Both the position numbers and the translations under genes were made by a program. Below the pieces are notes generated by a model. It ran no database searches and was not told the origin of the DNA. It saw only the letters and a list, made by a program, of their open reading frames with translations. Positions 34,801-46,900 of a stretch of DNA of 64,000 nucleotides are shown here, piece by piece. Numbering within the stretch: the stretch's first letter is position 1; each line of letters begins with the position of its first letter. This stretch comes from Dipteris shenzhenensis (lineage: Eukaryota > Polypodiophyta > Polypodiopsida > Gleicheniales), in the NCBI GenBank assembly GCA_047967505.1, contig CM106540.1, one strand, 5' to 3'.

Positions 34801-37800
34801 TGTCCCGATCTTTGGCACTTCTAATAGACTCCTTGGCAAACTGCAACATTTCCTGCATGTCTTGCAGGAAGTTCTTAGCAGCATCATTTTGAATCCCTTT
34901 TAACCCAACCATAAGTGGTGACTTAGGTTGAAACCCGTACATAAGCATAAAGGGACTGTAACCAGTACTAGAATGCTTTGCACTGTTGTAAGCAAATTCT
35001 ATCATAGGGAGATAATCCTCCCATGAAGAATGTCTCTTAGATACATATGCCCGAAGCATGTCTTCAACCAACTGGTTAATCTTCTCTGTACTGCCATCGG
35101 ATTGTGCATGATCTGAGGAACTCATACTTAGAGTAGTTTCTAACTTCTAAAAAACAAGTGTCCAAAAGTTACTTGTAAACTTTGAGTCCCTGTCACTGAC
35201 TATGTCAGAGGGTAAACCATACAGCTTAAACAAGTGGTCCACAAACTCGTGAGCCAGCTGAACAGCTGAAATAGTTGTTCTAGTAGGTAAGAATCTAGCC
35301 ATTTTTGTCAAACGGTCGACTATGACCCAAATGGAGTCATGACCCTTGCGCGTTCGAGGCAAACCAGTAATAAAATCCATGGAAATACTTTCCCATTTAT
35401 TTCCTGGAATCTGTAATGGCTGTAATAGACCCGCGCTTCTAAGGCGTTCTGCCTTAGTAACCTGACAAACCCGGCAACCTACTACATAGTTTTCAATGAA
35501 TGCACGCATCTTAGGCCAATAAAAGGTATGCTTCACAAGAGACAGAGTCCGATGTATACCCGGATGTCCAGCACTATGAGCATCATGACACTCCCAGAGA
35601 ATCTTGGATCTAAGGTCGAGAACATCTGGCACACAAATCTTTTCATTCCGGAACAGCAAGCCGTTCCTAATCATCCACTGACCTCCCGCTGCCTGTACCG
35701 TAGGTGGCACAATCCCTGAGTCATGGTCAACCATGGAGCTCCCATCCTGGACTCTCTGCCAATAAGAACTGAAATGACTCAGTTGCGTAAAGCCCTCTCA
35801 AGGATTGAAATAGGTCTGAGGATATTTCCGTAAATGACATAGCATTTACAAACTTGACTCGACTTGAGGCATCCGCCACACTATTCAACGAACCCTTACG
35901 ATAACGTATTTCAAAATCAAAGTCTTGCATTAATTTTGCCCATCTAGCTTTCCGTCCCCTCAATTCAGATTCATCACACACATACTTAATTGACTGATGA
36001 TCAGTCAATACAAGGAACTTTGAACCATACAAGTAGTGTCTCCAAACCTTAAGGGCATACACTACAGCATAAAGTTCCTTTTCTAGTGTGGGCCAACGAT
36101 ATCGGGTGTCGTCTAGCTTCTTACTCTCGAAAGCTACAGGTCTGCCCTCTTGGAATAGAGCTGCCCCAATCGCAAAATCACTCGCATCGGCCTCTAAAAC
36201 ATAAGGCCGGGTAGGATCGGGTAATGCAAGAACGGGTGCTTCCTTGATAGAAAACTTCAAGGTTTCAAAAGCCTTGTTCATTGCATCTTTCCAAGAGATC
36301 GGCTGGGTAGACCTGCGTCCACGACCTTTCAATATGTTAGTCAGGGGTGCCGTGATATGTGAATAATCACGCATAGACTTCCGTAGAAATACCGTAAATC
36401 CTAGGAAAGAACGAAGTTGTTTCACAGTCTAAGGGATAGGCCATTCTAAAACCTTCTGGATACGATCCAAATCAATGCTAATACCTTCAAAAGAAATCTT
36501 GTGTCCTAAGTAAATGATCTCCTTCATAAAGAAGTCACATTTACTCATCTTGGCATAGAGCTTATGCTGTCTTAGAATAACTAAGACAATCCGGAGGTGT
36601 CCTATGTGATCCTTAAGCGTTCGGCTATATACCAAGATGTCATCTAAGAACACTACAACAAATTTGCCCAGAAAATCTCGGAACAAATCGTTCATCATTT
36701 GCTGGAAGGTGGCAGGAGCATTGGTCAAACCAAAAGGTAATACAAGAAATTCGTAGTGGCCATACCTAGTTCGGAATGCGGTTCTATCTATGTGTTTAGC
36801 ATAGATACGGATTTGGTGATAACCCGTACGCAAATCAATCTTAGTGAAATACTTCGCTCTGGCCAAACGGTCTATCAGATCATCGGAACGAGGCAGAGGG
36901 TATCGATTCTTAATTGTCACTTTATTTAATCGTTTATAATCTATACACATTCTCCATGTAGAATCTTTCTTCTTCCTTAAGAGGACAGGTGCACCCCAAG
37001 GTGATTTACTTGGGCGAATATAGCCCATATTCAGGTAATCCTGTAGCTGTGTAGCTAACTCATCCTCCTCAAGCTGGCTCATCCTATAAGGTGGTACACT
37101 AATAGGTTGAGCCCCTGGGACTAAGTCTATGCGATGATCTACTGCCCGTTCTGGAGGTAAACCTTCCGGCAGTTGAGCAGGGAATACATCCTTAAAACTA
37201 TCTAACAACATTCTCAATTCACGGTGTTCAAACACACTTAAATCATTCTTGTTATTTATAGAGACAACAAATGAAGAAAGCGGAATCACACTGATAGACA
37301 TCATAATGAGAAGTGTTTAATATATTCCGAAGCTGCATTGCAGATACAATAGGTCCCTGAGAAGAGGGAATTTTATCACACTGAATACAAAATTGGGTGT
37401 CCTTATCCACAAAAGAAAGGGTATGCTCCGTGCATCCAATCCGAATATTGTGGGTTTTAAACCACTCTATTCCGATTAACAAGTCCACATGCTCCAAGTG
37501 CATAACATAGCACGTAAGAGCCCCTGTGTATTCTTGAATCCGGATAGGAAGCGCTTCAATCTTGCGATCCCAAAACTGCTTCACAGCTGGAAGCTGCACC
37601 TCATAGGTGTGATCGCTATGTATCGTGGACAGCTCCATCTTCTGCGCAAATTTGTAATTAACAAAGTTGTGAGTGCTGCCCGGGTCAAAGAGAATGTGAA
37701 CCCTTTGGTCCCTAACTTCTCCATAAACTCGGAAGAGATCATGGGAACCAAACAACGAAGTATTGAAAGTGCAATTACAAGAAAGTGGGCAGGTAATGAC

Positions 37801-40800
37801 ATTTACAGAAATACCTGTCATCGAAACTTGGTTCGCTCCCTTGGCTTTGGTACCTGGACCCGCCTGGAGCTTCAGTCCGAGCGCTAACTTTTGATTCTTG
37901 CGCTTTGGACATTCATTCTTGGTGTGGCCCCGCTCCTCGCAGTAGAAGCAACGTCCTTCCTTCTTAAGCTTCAAGGTACGAAGGAAACGGGCTCGACCAT
38001 TCTTTGCCTGAGTCAAGTGTTTCTTGGAGGCGTTGTCTATAGACTTCGTCTCCCCGGTACCAGTCGTAGACTGGAAGAACTTTCGTTTGTTCTTCCCACT
38101 CGTGTCGGAAACTGTAGTTGCCTTTGCACCGGCCATGGTATCATCATAAATACGCACGTAATTCATGGCCTCTTGCAACGTTGTACATTTGTTGTTCTTA
38201 ATCTGCAACTTGTACGAATCTGGCAAACCATCCACAAAGAAACCTAACAAGGTCACTGGATCCATCTTTGTGGCCCTGGTGTGCAGATCTCGAAACCTTT
38301 GAAGATAAACTTCAAACGACAAGTTCAGCTTAGACATATCGAGGGCTTTAAGCTTGCCAACGATATCATAGTCGTCCTCCTTCTTCAGGAACTCCTTCCT
38401 GAAGACCCCTTCGAAATCTATCCATGTAACCGGCTTAGGTTGGAGTTCCTTCCACCATAACAAAGCCTTCCCTGACATGAAGCCGGCTGCAAGCTGTATT
38501 TTCTTCTCATCTGGGTACGGGTGGAACTGGAAGTGTACCTGCCACTTGTGTAACCAAGTGTCAACAACCTCCTTGGTTCGAGACTTCTGATCTTCGGGAA
38601 AAGGGTCTGGAGTTAGGCTGTACGGTAGCCTGTCGCAGGTTGTACCAAATCTAGATGGCGCAATCCAATAGATGTGCAAGGAGGTCTTCTTGCGCACACT
38701 AGCTGAGGCTATGGCTGAGCTTGGGTCCCTGCCAGACTATATAGGGGATGGTGCAGCTAATCTAGGAAGCCAGGCTTCCCAGAAAAGCTCACCCTCCCAA
38801 ACTTGGAGGGTGGTGCTTTTTTGAAAAAAGCAACACCTCTAACAGAGTGGCCGCACCCTGCTCCAGCCTCTGGCGCACCTCCCTGCCTGGCCGAAATCCC
38901 TTCCAGCCATGGTGCACCTCTCAGCCACTCGCACCAGCGTCACCTACCTCTACGCAGCCCTGACCAGCAAACGAAAACTCCTCGCCTGCCACTCAGCTCT
39001 TCTCACGCCTCTCCTACCTTCATCTCCACTCTCTCCTAGCTACGCCTCAACCCTCTCTCACTTATCCCTTCAACAATTCTGAAATCAAGACTCTCCTTCT
39101 CCTACCTTTTCCCTACATCCTGACCACATCCGATAACCCATGAACCAACAAGATCTTGTAGCAGCAAATTTCGAAATTAGGGCATACCTGGAGGAAGAAA
39201 TCGTCCAAAGTTTTCGCATCAGAAGTTCCTACCTCAGGAGTTGGCTCTGATACCAACTGACACATCCCAGCACTCCTAAAACCTCTGACCTGCAAACAAA
39301 CACACACAACGTGAGAAACTGAGCAGGCTGCTCACCACCCAACCATGACATCTACAGGATGTGATCCCGATTCAGGAGATGTCCCCTCCGAGCCACGAGC
39401 TGAGCTACTGGCCCGAACTCCCAATCAGATCCAAACCAGCCTGGTGTCCCATACCACCAGGTGGTGCTGTGAAGCCTGGGATCTGCTACTGGGCCTTGGG
39501 CTACGCTAAGATGCAGGCGCGCGTCCGCGACTCAATCCAGGATCAGACCTAGCACCTGGGAACGAAACTTGCTCCCATCGGCTCCCTGAGAACTGAACCC
39601 CTGGGCCCCTTTTATAGACTCGGGCCCCAAGCGCCAAAAATAGCGAAGACCTCTAACTGGTTCGTACCCTTGCCACTCAACCCGAGAATCAAGCCTGCCT
39701 AGCTCTAAGCCTCCCCAGGCTACCTGAGCTAGTCTTGTGTACCCAGTACACGTCAGATACCAATCCGTGCACATGACATCTTACCTACCAGAGCAGCCTC
39801 ATTTTGAAGATGGCGGATTTTTGCAGCCTCCCTCTTGTTGGCTGAAGTCAATTTTCGAGCTTTCTTCGCGACAATTCTCCTCCCCTTGATGCTCTTTGTT
39901 GCTGGCATGCTTCCTGGACCTGGATGCCTCCATTCTGGGCCACTTTTGGAGCTTTTCTCGTTCTTCACGACAAAAGTCTTCCTTTCTTGATTTTGAAGCC
40001 ATGTTCTTGGACGCCTCTCTTCCTGCTCCTGCTTGGTGCAAGGCACACTGAAAACGGAGTTGTTGGTGGGCTGGAATCACCATTCTAGTGGTCGCAATTA
40101 TGGCGGATCTGTTTCAGCTTGCTGAACCCTCTCTTTCTTGATCTTTTCTGGTGCTGGAAGTCACTCATAGGCAGCTCCCTCCTACCAGAGTTTGGTGTTT
40201 GCTATTCAACCTACTTCTGGAGCTGTTCTGGGCTGAAACAGGCTCTTTCTGTTGGCTGGATTCTCATCTTCTCTTTCTACTCTATGCTACTGCCATTCTT
40301 ACTGAGTTTCTGCAAGGTCGGATGCCCTGCCGTTGGCCTGGGAGAGGATTGGGGCACTGGTTGTGATACTCTCTTCCTGGGAGTGCAGTGGCTAGCCTTG
40401 GGCTCAGTAATGAATGCATTTCTTGGCATGCTGTCAAGTTGTTCTACTTGTGCTATGTATGACTACTGAAAGGAACCAAGAGAATAGCATTGGGAGTTGG
40501 ACACTAGCACAGCCACGGGTTGCCATTGTACTGGGTTGCACTTGCGGGTGAGCTCTTGAAGGGAGCCCCTTTGTATTTGAGCGAACCAATAATTAAATAA
40601 ATACCGCAAGGGGCGCGAAGTGTTGCGGCCAACATGTTGTTGGAGATATCATAGTCAAAGAGTGTGTTAGTGTGTAGTACTAGGTGATCTAGTACTAGTT
40701 TATGCGTGTGAGTCTTGTGTGAGTGCCATGTGTCATCATGGGACTTATCCCATATGCACTAGGTGCTAGAGTGTGTGTGAGTAGCCTACATAAGGCTTGT

Positions 40801-40882
40801 ACTTCACTTGTCTTGTCATACTTGATGAATGAATGAGAGCCTTTCATTATGTCTTCATTGGAGCATCATTTCCTCACACCCT

Positions 40883-40916
<34 letters not shown>

Positions 40917-43900
40917 ACCATGTTTCTAACATGGTATCAGAGCCACTTAGCCCTGCCATAGCTAAATCTGCTCAGCTGTCCTATTTTCACCTCTGCTGCC
41001 TTCTCTTTTCTGCTGGCTCATGCCGCATTTGAAGGTCAACCTGGGTAAAACCAAGCTCATGATCTTCAATACATCTCGAGCCATCATGCGTCAGGAGTAG
41101 TTCACATTTGATGGGTCACCTTTGGAGATTGTTTCATCATACACTTATCTTGGGGTTATCTTTTCCAGACCCAGCTTCACTATGAGACCCGCGATGCAAG
41201 CACGCTTGAGCAAAGGGTATGCTTCATTGGCCAGACTAGAGAGGCAGTGCTTCCGCTCGCACTTTCAGGATCCACGCACCAAGGGGTTGCTTTTTGACTC
41301 CTTGGTTCGTCCAGTGGGGATGTACGGCAGTCCTTGTTGGGGACCAGACTTGTCGGATACAGAGTGGGCCCGTGTGGAGCGGCTATAGGTTCTCATGTTG
41401 TCACGGATGATTCGTGGTAAGCCATCCGTTCCTCACCAAATCATTCAGGCTGAGTTTGGGTCACCCCCTTTACAGTTAGATGCTACATTTCAGGTCATCA
41501 CGTATTTGTACCGAGTTAGGGAATATGGGGATTACACCTCGAGGCGTAGCAGGCTACCATGGATAGCTCTATCCTCTTCTATGGTACTTGTAGTAGGAGG
41601 GGACTAGAGGTGCTAGTATGCACGTACAGAGAGATGGTTTGAGTAACTGGGGCTCCACATGGATAGACTACCTCCCTTCCAATATAGCATGGATGCTCCG
41701 TTTTCTCCCCTTCTATCACACGAGGTCAACCAGGTTATCCGTGAGGATCTACTATAGCTACACACATTTCGGACCTGGTTGGGACCGAGTGAACTCCCAG
41801 TGAAGCTTAGCTTCTATCTGTACCAAGTTAGGGAATATGGGGATTACACCTCGGGGTGTAGCAAGCTACCATGGATAGCTCTATCCTCTTCTATGGCACT
41901 TGCAGTAGGAGGGGACCAGAGGTGCTGGTATGCACGTACAGAGAGATGGTTTTAGCGATTGGAGCTTCACATGGATAGACTACCTCCCTTCCAGTACAGC
42001 ATGGATGCTCCGTTTTCTCCCCTCCTATCACACGAGGTCAACCAGGTTATCCGTGAGGATCTACTATAGCTACATACATTTCGGACTTGGTTGGGACCGA
42101 GTGAACTCCCAGTGAAGCTTAGCTTCTACAGAGATTACTTCTTACATATCACAGTGGAGGGTTTCATTGACCCACCAAGATACACGCAGATTCACCTACC
42201 CCACTCGTTGAGGATCTCTCTTGGGCAGTTTCGGGTCTCTTCACACAGACTTCGCATCGAGAGCGGCAAAGCAGAGCAACTACCCAGGGAGAGGTGCATA
42301 CGCACATTGTGTGACATGCAAGAGGTTGAGACAGAGGAGGATTTCATCTTCAGGTGTCCTGTTTACTATGAGATCCGAGGGCATTTCCATTGCCTCTTCA
42401 GGGATAGTTATGGGATTTTGGCCCGTTTTCTCTCCTACCCAGACCAGTGGTGTTTGGCAGGTTTCATTCATGAGGCACTTAGACACCGCGAGAGGATACT
42501 CCGAGCACGGAGACATGAGCATACTTCTTCTCTTCTGATCCCTCTCAGAGCTCTATCACGGAGTTCTTTCAGCTAGATCACATGGACCCCCACGAGACGA
42601 GGCCTCGACATGGCCGTGACTCGGAGTCTGTGACTCGATAGCTCAGATAGAGGGTCGACACACAGATCACACTTGGAGACATCCCCTCCTTGTTTAGAGT
42701 CGGAGCTCGATCGACGGGGGTCACAGTAGCCCTGGTCAGACACAGAGCTACGACCAAGAGACGTGGCAAGATCGCACCTCTGAGTGGCCGACAACATCCT
42801 ATTACCGACTTCATGCCTCCACTGCCTCATCCATCCTGATATCTTGCTACTGTCAATGATGATGATGATATTGATGATGATGCTGAGATGGATATATAGT
42901 CGACCATCGACATGACTATGTTGTACTTAGGACTTAATACTCCCATTCTGCATTTTTGCATTTTGCATTGGTATGGATGCTCGTTTAGTAGCTCCACTAC
43001 CACAGCTTGTTGTATCAGGATTTTGAGAGTCTCATAGACCCATCGGTCTTCCGAAGACTTTAATAAACTTTCTTTCTTTCTTTCTTTCACACCCTAACTC
43101 TCTGTCTCTCTCCCTTCACCATGTTTCTAACACAGGTGTCACTCTTCATGTTTTTTAGTAGGGGCATTCTAGCCTCCCTTGTCTTAAATGGTTCAATGAT
43201 GCTATTTAGTGAAGCTATATGCTCTGAGTTTTTCTTGTGGACAATGGCAATGTTTCAAGTTGGCTGTATTTCAGATTTGTGAGATAGTAGAGTCAGTTAC
43301 ACTGCCCTTTGTCGATCAAAGACCGGTTACAAAAAACTTCAGATTTGGATTTCAAGCCAAAAATCCAAGTATATTTGGGGAAGTCATTAATGAAGGTGAC
43401 AAAATAGTAAAATCCCCCAAGAGCTGCAACCCGCATGGGTTCACAAACATCACTATGAATCAATACAGCTTACGAGAGGCACCAACTCTCCCATCCTCAG
43501 GAAATGCAGAGCGGTGCATTTTTCCAAGCAAGCATGCTTCACAGACATGCTTTGAAGGCATATACATTTTAGGAAGATCAACAACCATACCATCCTTATG
43601 TAACTTCACTAGAGCCGGACAACCAGAAACTGCAAGGACATACTCCTCCTTTTTCTTTTCAGATGGAATTCTCTTCCTGCACTCAGAAATATCATGCTCA
43701 GGTTTCTTGCAATAGTTGCATCTCTTTTTCTTTTTCTTCTCCCTAGGAAGAAGAGGCATCATGGGAGTGACCAGCATGTGTATGAGGGAACTTACCAACT
43801 GAAACCTTGCCTTTGTCCTTGTTTTTATGCTGTGTAGCAAAGGCTTGATCACTAACCACAGACGCATTTCCATTTGCACGGCTTTGTTCCTCTTGTAGTA

Positions 43901-46900
43901 AGAGGGCAACCAGCTGGTCAAAGGAATAATGATTGGCATTGCCACCTGCAACCAATCTCAAAGTAGTAGCATAGCCCTGGTAGTGGTCAGGCAACCCATC
44001 AAGGGTATTAGAAACAAGATGAGAATCAGGAACCACCTCATCAGTGTTGGCCAAGTGCTCTTTCAAATCCTTCACATTGGTAAGATAGGCATCCATATTA
44101 CCCACCCATCAAGCTTTAAATCCTTCAATTGCTTGCAGAGATAGGCAACGCTCGCCTCATTCCGCACCTAATATAAGGATGCAAGCTAACCCCATGCTTG
44201 CTTAGCTGTCTTGCATGACCGGATATGAGGGATATTGACCCTTTTCACTATAATAGCAATCGGCATCACGTCCATCCCACTGAATATGCTCCTGAGTAGG
44301 AGGCAAAGTACCTGTAGTGGAAGATGCAGCTGCACCAGAAGTAGCATTACCAAAAGCAGCAGGTTGAGTAGGCCTGATTGCCTGAAACAATATTTGACAG
44401 ATTCTGGCAACCAAAACATGCCCCATCATATAGGCCCACATGGGGTAGTTTGTGCCATAAAGCTTGTCCTCAGCCTCAAGCATCCTAAACAAATCATCCT
44501 TACTGCTAGCCGTAGTGCTGAAATGCAAGGCAAAAGCACCAACTGACAATGCAAAAGAGAGGAGGGCAACTTCTTGAAACCAAAAGGCAAATTTCTGCTC
44601 AAGCTTCAAAGCTTTCCACTATAAATGCTTCGCTGTCTCAAGGTGTACTTGCTACAAAAAGATTCCCAAAAGCCTACACGAGGCCTTCCAAGGCAACACG
44701 GGGCCTTTCCACAATGCCAATGAAGCAAAGAAAGGACTGTTTTGCAGAAAATGAAAGGAATCAATGTAGTGGAGGCTTACCCAACAATGTAGCCTAAAAA
44801 TGCAGCAAGGAAAATGCTCCAAATGCGAGCACAAGTAATTACCGTTGGAGGAGAGGTGAAATAGACAGCAAATGGCAATGAAGGGTGCCAAGAGAAAGCT
44901 GGACATGAGAAATACAGCAAGAGAATGTGCTCCCACAAGGAGGAGAGCTCCTCAAAATGAGTGGAGAAGGATCCAGTGGAGATAATCTCGCAGCCCGAAG
45001 CAAGGAATGGAAAATGGGCTAAAGGAGAGGTCTTCGGATGGCAGTAGCAAGCTCCAAAACCCTGGCACGAGCCTCCAAATGAACAAATCAGTTGAGGAGA
45101 GGCTTCAAATGCTGGCACAAAGTCCGATGCAGGTCTGTATAGCAGGCGGTTGCCTTATGTACTTCGTACGGCTGCAATAAATGCTCCGTACACCTTTCAA
45201 ATGCTCTGTACAGGTCCGAAACTGCAATAAGTGCTGGCGCCTGCAGTCCGTACAGCCCGTACAGATGTCCGTACAGTAGCAGCAGACAATAAATGAGTCT
45301 ATATAGCCACACATGTGAGGCGGCTAAGCTTCAGCAGGGTGAAAATGCTGCAAAAGTAGGTTTTCATGCGATGGAATTGCTTGGAGAGGGCCTCGGGTGT
45401 TCACATGTGTGAAGACAGCTTGGGAATGCTGCTAATGGCTGAGGTTAGGGATCCCCAACCTGCTCTGATACCACTGTAGGCTAGGGCAAGGAATGGAAGC
45501 TCAAGAAATGAGGTAATGAAAACTAGGCCTACAAGGCACATACCAAGGAATGAGTGGCACCTATGGTTAGCCCATAGAATGGCCTACAAAAATGTTCTCA
45601 GCCTGCATGCCTTCAACTATGCTTGGCTGCTGTTCTACTTTTCACCCCTGTTGGTGATCAACAGGCTGTTGCTAGCTGCCTAGAGCCCTCACAATGGCCT
45701 CTGAAACCCCCCTCCAAACTGGGCTGACTGGCGCATTAGGGTTGCCAGCCAAAACAGGGCCAACTAAGGCTGACCCCTCCAGACCTTCGAGGCTAGCTGA
45801 CCAGCTACTTTTCCTGTCCTATGTAAGGGCCTTGTTTGCTGCTCATTTGTGCTGGTCTTTCCCCAGCCCATCGACCAATTGAATTCATGACAAGGGAGTA
45901 TTCGAATATTAAATGCATGTGCAGCGTCACCACCAGGGAGCAATTGGATAGTAGTGTATGCGAGATTTGAATTATGACACTGAATCTCATGCTACTACAG
46001 TCCCAACGACATGATTGTACTAATTCAACAAACAACATTATACTCAATCTGTTAACCTCAATTCTTTCACAATAGAATTGAAAAACACTTGTGATAAGTG
46101 CCATTTCGGATGCAAAACTATTATATGCCCAAATGTGCTTCAAAAATGCTAATTCAATTCGCCTACGTACATTTTTTTAAACAGGTGTGCATTCATGAAA
46201 AGAATTACAACATCTACCCAAAAGAGAGGGGGGTGTGGGCTTGAGTGCATTGATTTGGGCTGAAAGCTCAACATGCTGCCAGATCATTCTTTGCCAAGAT
46301 GTTATTGTGTAGAGATGATAATATGGAAACTGAGGTAGACCCTATTGATATAAATTGTTTATCTATTGGAATCAAAGGGTCACCTCCCCACTTGTCAGCA
46401 CCCATATGAAGAGGACATGGGGGACCATGACAAGAAGCATGGGTTGGGAAAGAATGGAGCTGCCATGTGGGCAGCATAGATCTGTCCCCTTGAATTAATT
46501 TTCAGGACATCCACTTGGGCCACCCAGTCTAGCACATATAGCTGTCTTTGGCAAGGGACAGTTGCGAGTCATGCTCGTGGGTCATTTCCAGTTTTATAAT
46601 CTTTATCATGGTTCAGTGTCTTATGAATTTAATTCCTTTGCAGTGCTTATAGGCTATTTTCATGCCCTCAGATGCTTATGGTTGTAACTCGCCCAACACT
46701 GCAATGTCAATAATTATCAATTCCTGTTACCTGGTTATAGTACATGGGAGACTATTACTTCAATCTAAATATTGGCCAGCCTCAAGCGTAATTTCTGCAA
46801 TTTCTGGATTATTTCAGCATTATGTGTGTATGCCATACAGGTCTCTTTTTTTTTGAGGGGGGAAGGGGGGAATCGGGAAAACATGGTTGGGATATTAAAT

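Larger units (their letters stand above)
33790..39778 (-). mobile_element. Ty3-gypsy chromovirus G2, structurally complete
   Basis: A 5989-bp element on the - strand. It has two 521-bp LTRs with TGTCA/TGACA ends and the 5-bp duplication TCTTA at 33785-33789 and 39779-39783. An initiator tRNA-Met primer site (39237-39256) and polypurine tract (34311-34325) are present. Order from right: Gag with zinc knuckle, protease, reverse transcriptase, RNase H, integrase, chromodomain. By hand the LTRs differ at about 18 of 521 sites. At least two nonsense codons (near 36427 and 35145) and frame changes near 35730 and 34520 disable pol, so it looks complete in structure but inactive. Confidence 0.95.
41024..43088 (+). 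mobile_element. 5'-truncated LINE with short-repeat tail
   Basis: Starts inside the reverse transcriptase thumb ([15 protein letters not shown]) and ends in TAATAAAC(TTTC)n at 43069-43088. A short tandem-repeat tail instead of poly(A) is typical of RTE/CR1/L2-type LINEs, unlike the L1-type copy in intron 4. It lies within the remnants of C4. Confidence 0.82.
40635..43132 (+). mobile_element. copia-type LTR element C4, interrupted by a LINE
   Basis: An LTR-like segment 40635-40931 (TGTTGTTGG...TTCTAACA) with a (CT)n tract is followed at once by TGGTATCAGAGCC, a copia primer site. After about 90 bp a LINE takes over. Past the LINE tail, 43091-43132 repeats the last ~42 bp of the LTR (CACCCTAACTCTCT...CACCATGTTTCTAACA). 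The duplication flanking the element could not be matched. Confidence 0.65.
30824..45588 (-). mobile_element. Ty1-copia retrotransposon C2 with nested insertions
   Basis: A - strand copia element. LTRs begin TGTAGGC and end GCCTACA-type sequence; the 5-bp duplication AAAAT stands at 30819-30823 and 45589-45593. Right (5') LTR 45475-45588; left (3') LTR 30824-31066. The primer site TGGTATCAGAGC is at 45459-45474. From right to left: leader, gag, zinc knuckle, pre-integrase, integrase start, a ~10-kb foreign cassette (about 33353-43325), integrase remainder, reverse transcriptase, RNase H. The protease is missing and many frames are broken. The shared LTR sequence differs at about 6 of 114 positions. 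Confidence 0.9.
30486..45892 (-). mobile_element. C3 copia-type LTR, split by element C2
   Basis: The left part (30486-30823) begins TGTCAGAGAA. It is cut by C2 at 30824. The right part resumes at 45594 and plausibly ends TTCATGACA at 45892, so the LTR would be about 637 bp with TGTCA/TGACA ends. AAAAT is duplicated on both sides of C2, which shows that C2 landed in this sequence. The second C3 LTR was not found. Confidence 0.55.

Noticed and set aside
37489-38247. Two + strand frames over 110 codons
   Set aside because: Shadows of the G2 Gag-protease frame on the other strand.
33700-43150. AGGTGTCACT occurring at about 33721 and 43134 as a target duplication of the whole cassette
   Set aside because: The copies do not sit at the C2 integrase break points (about 33352 and 43325), so the match is probably chance.
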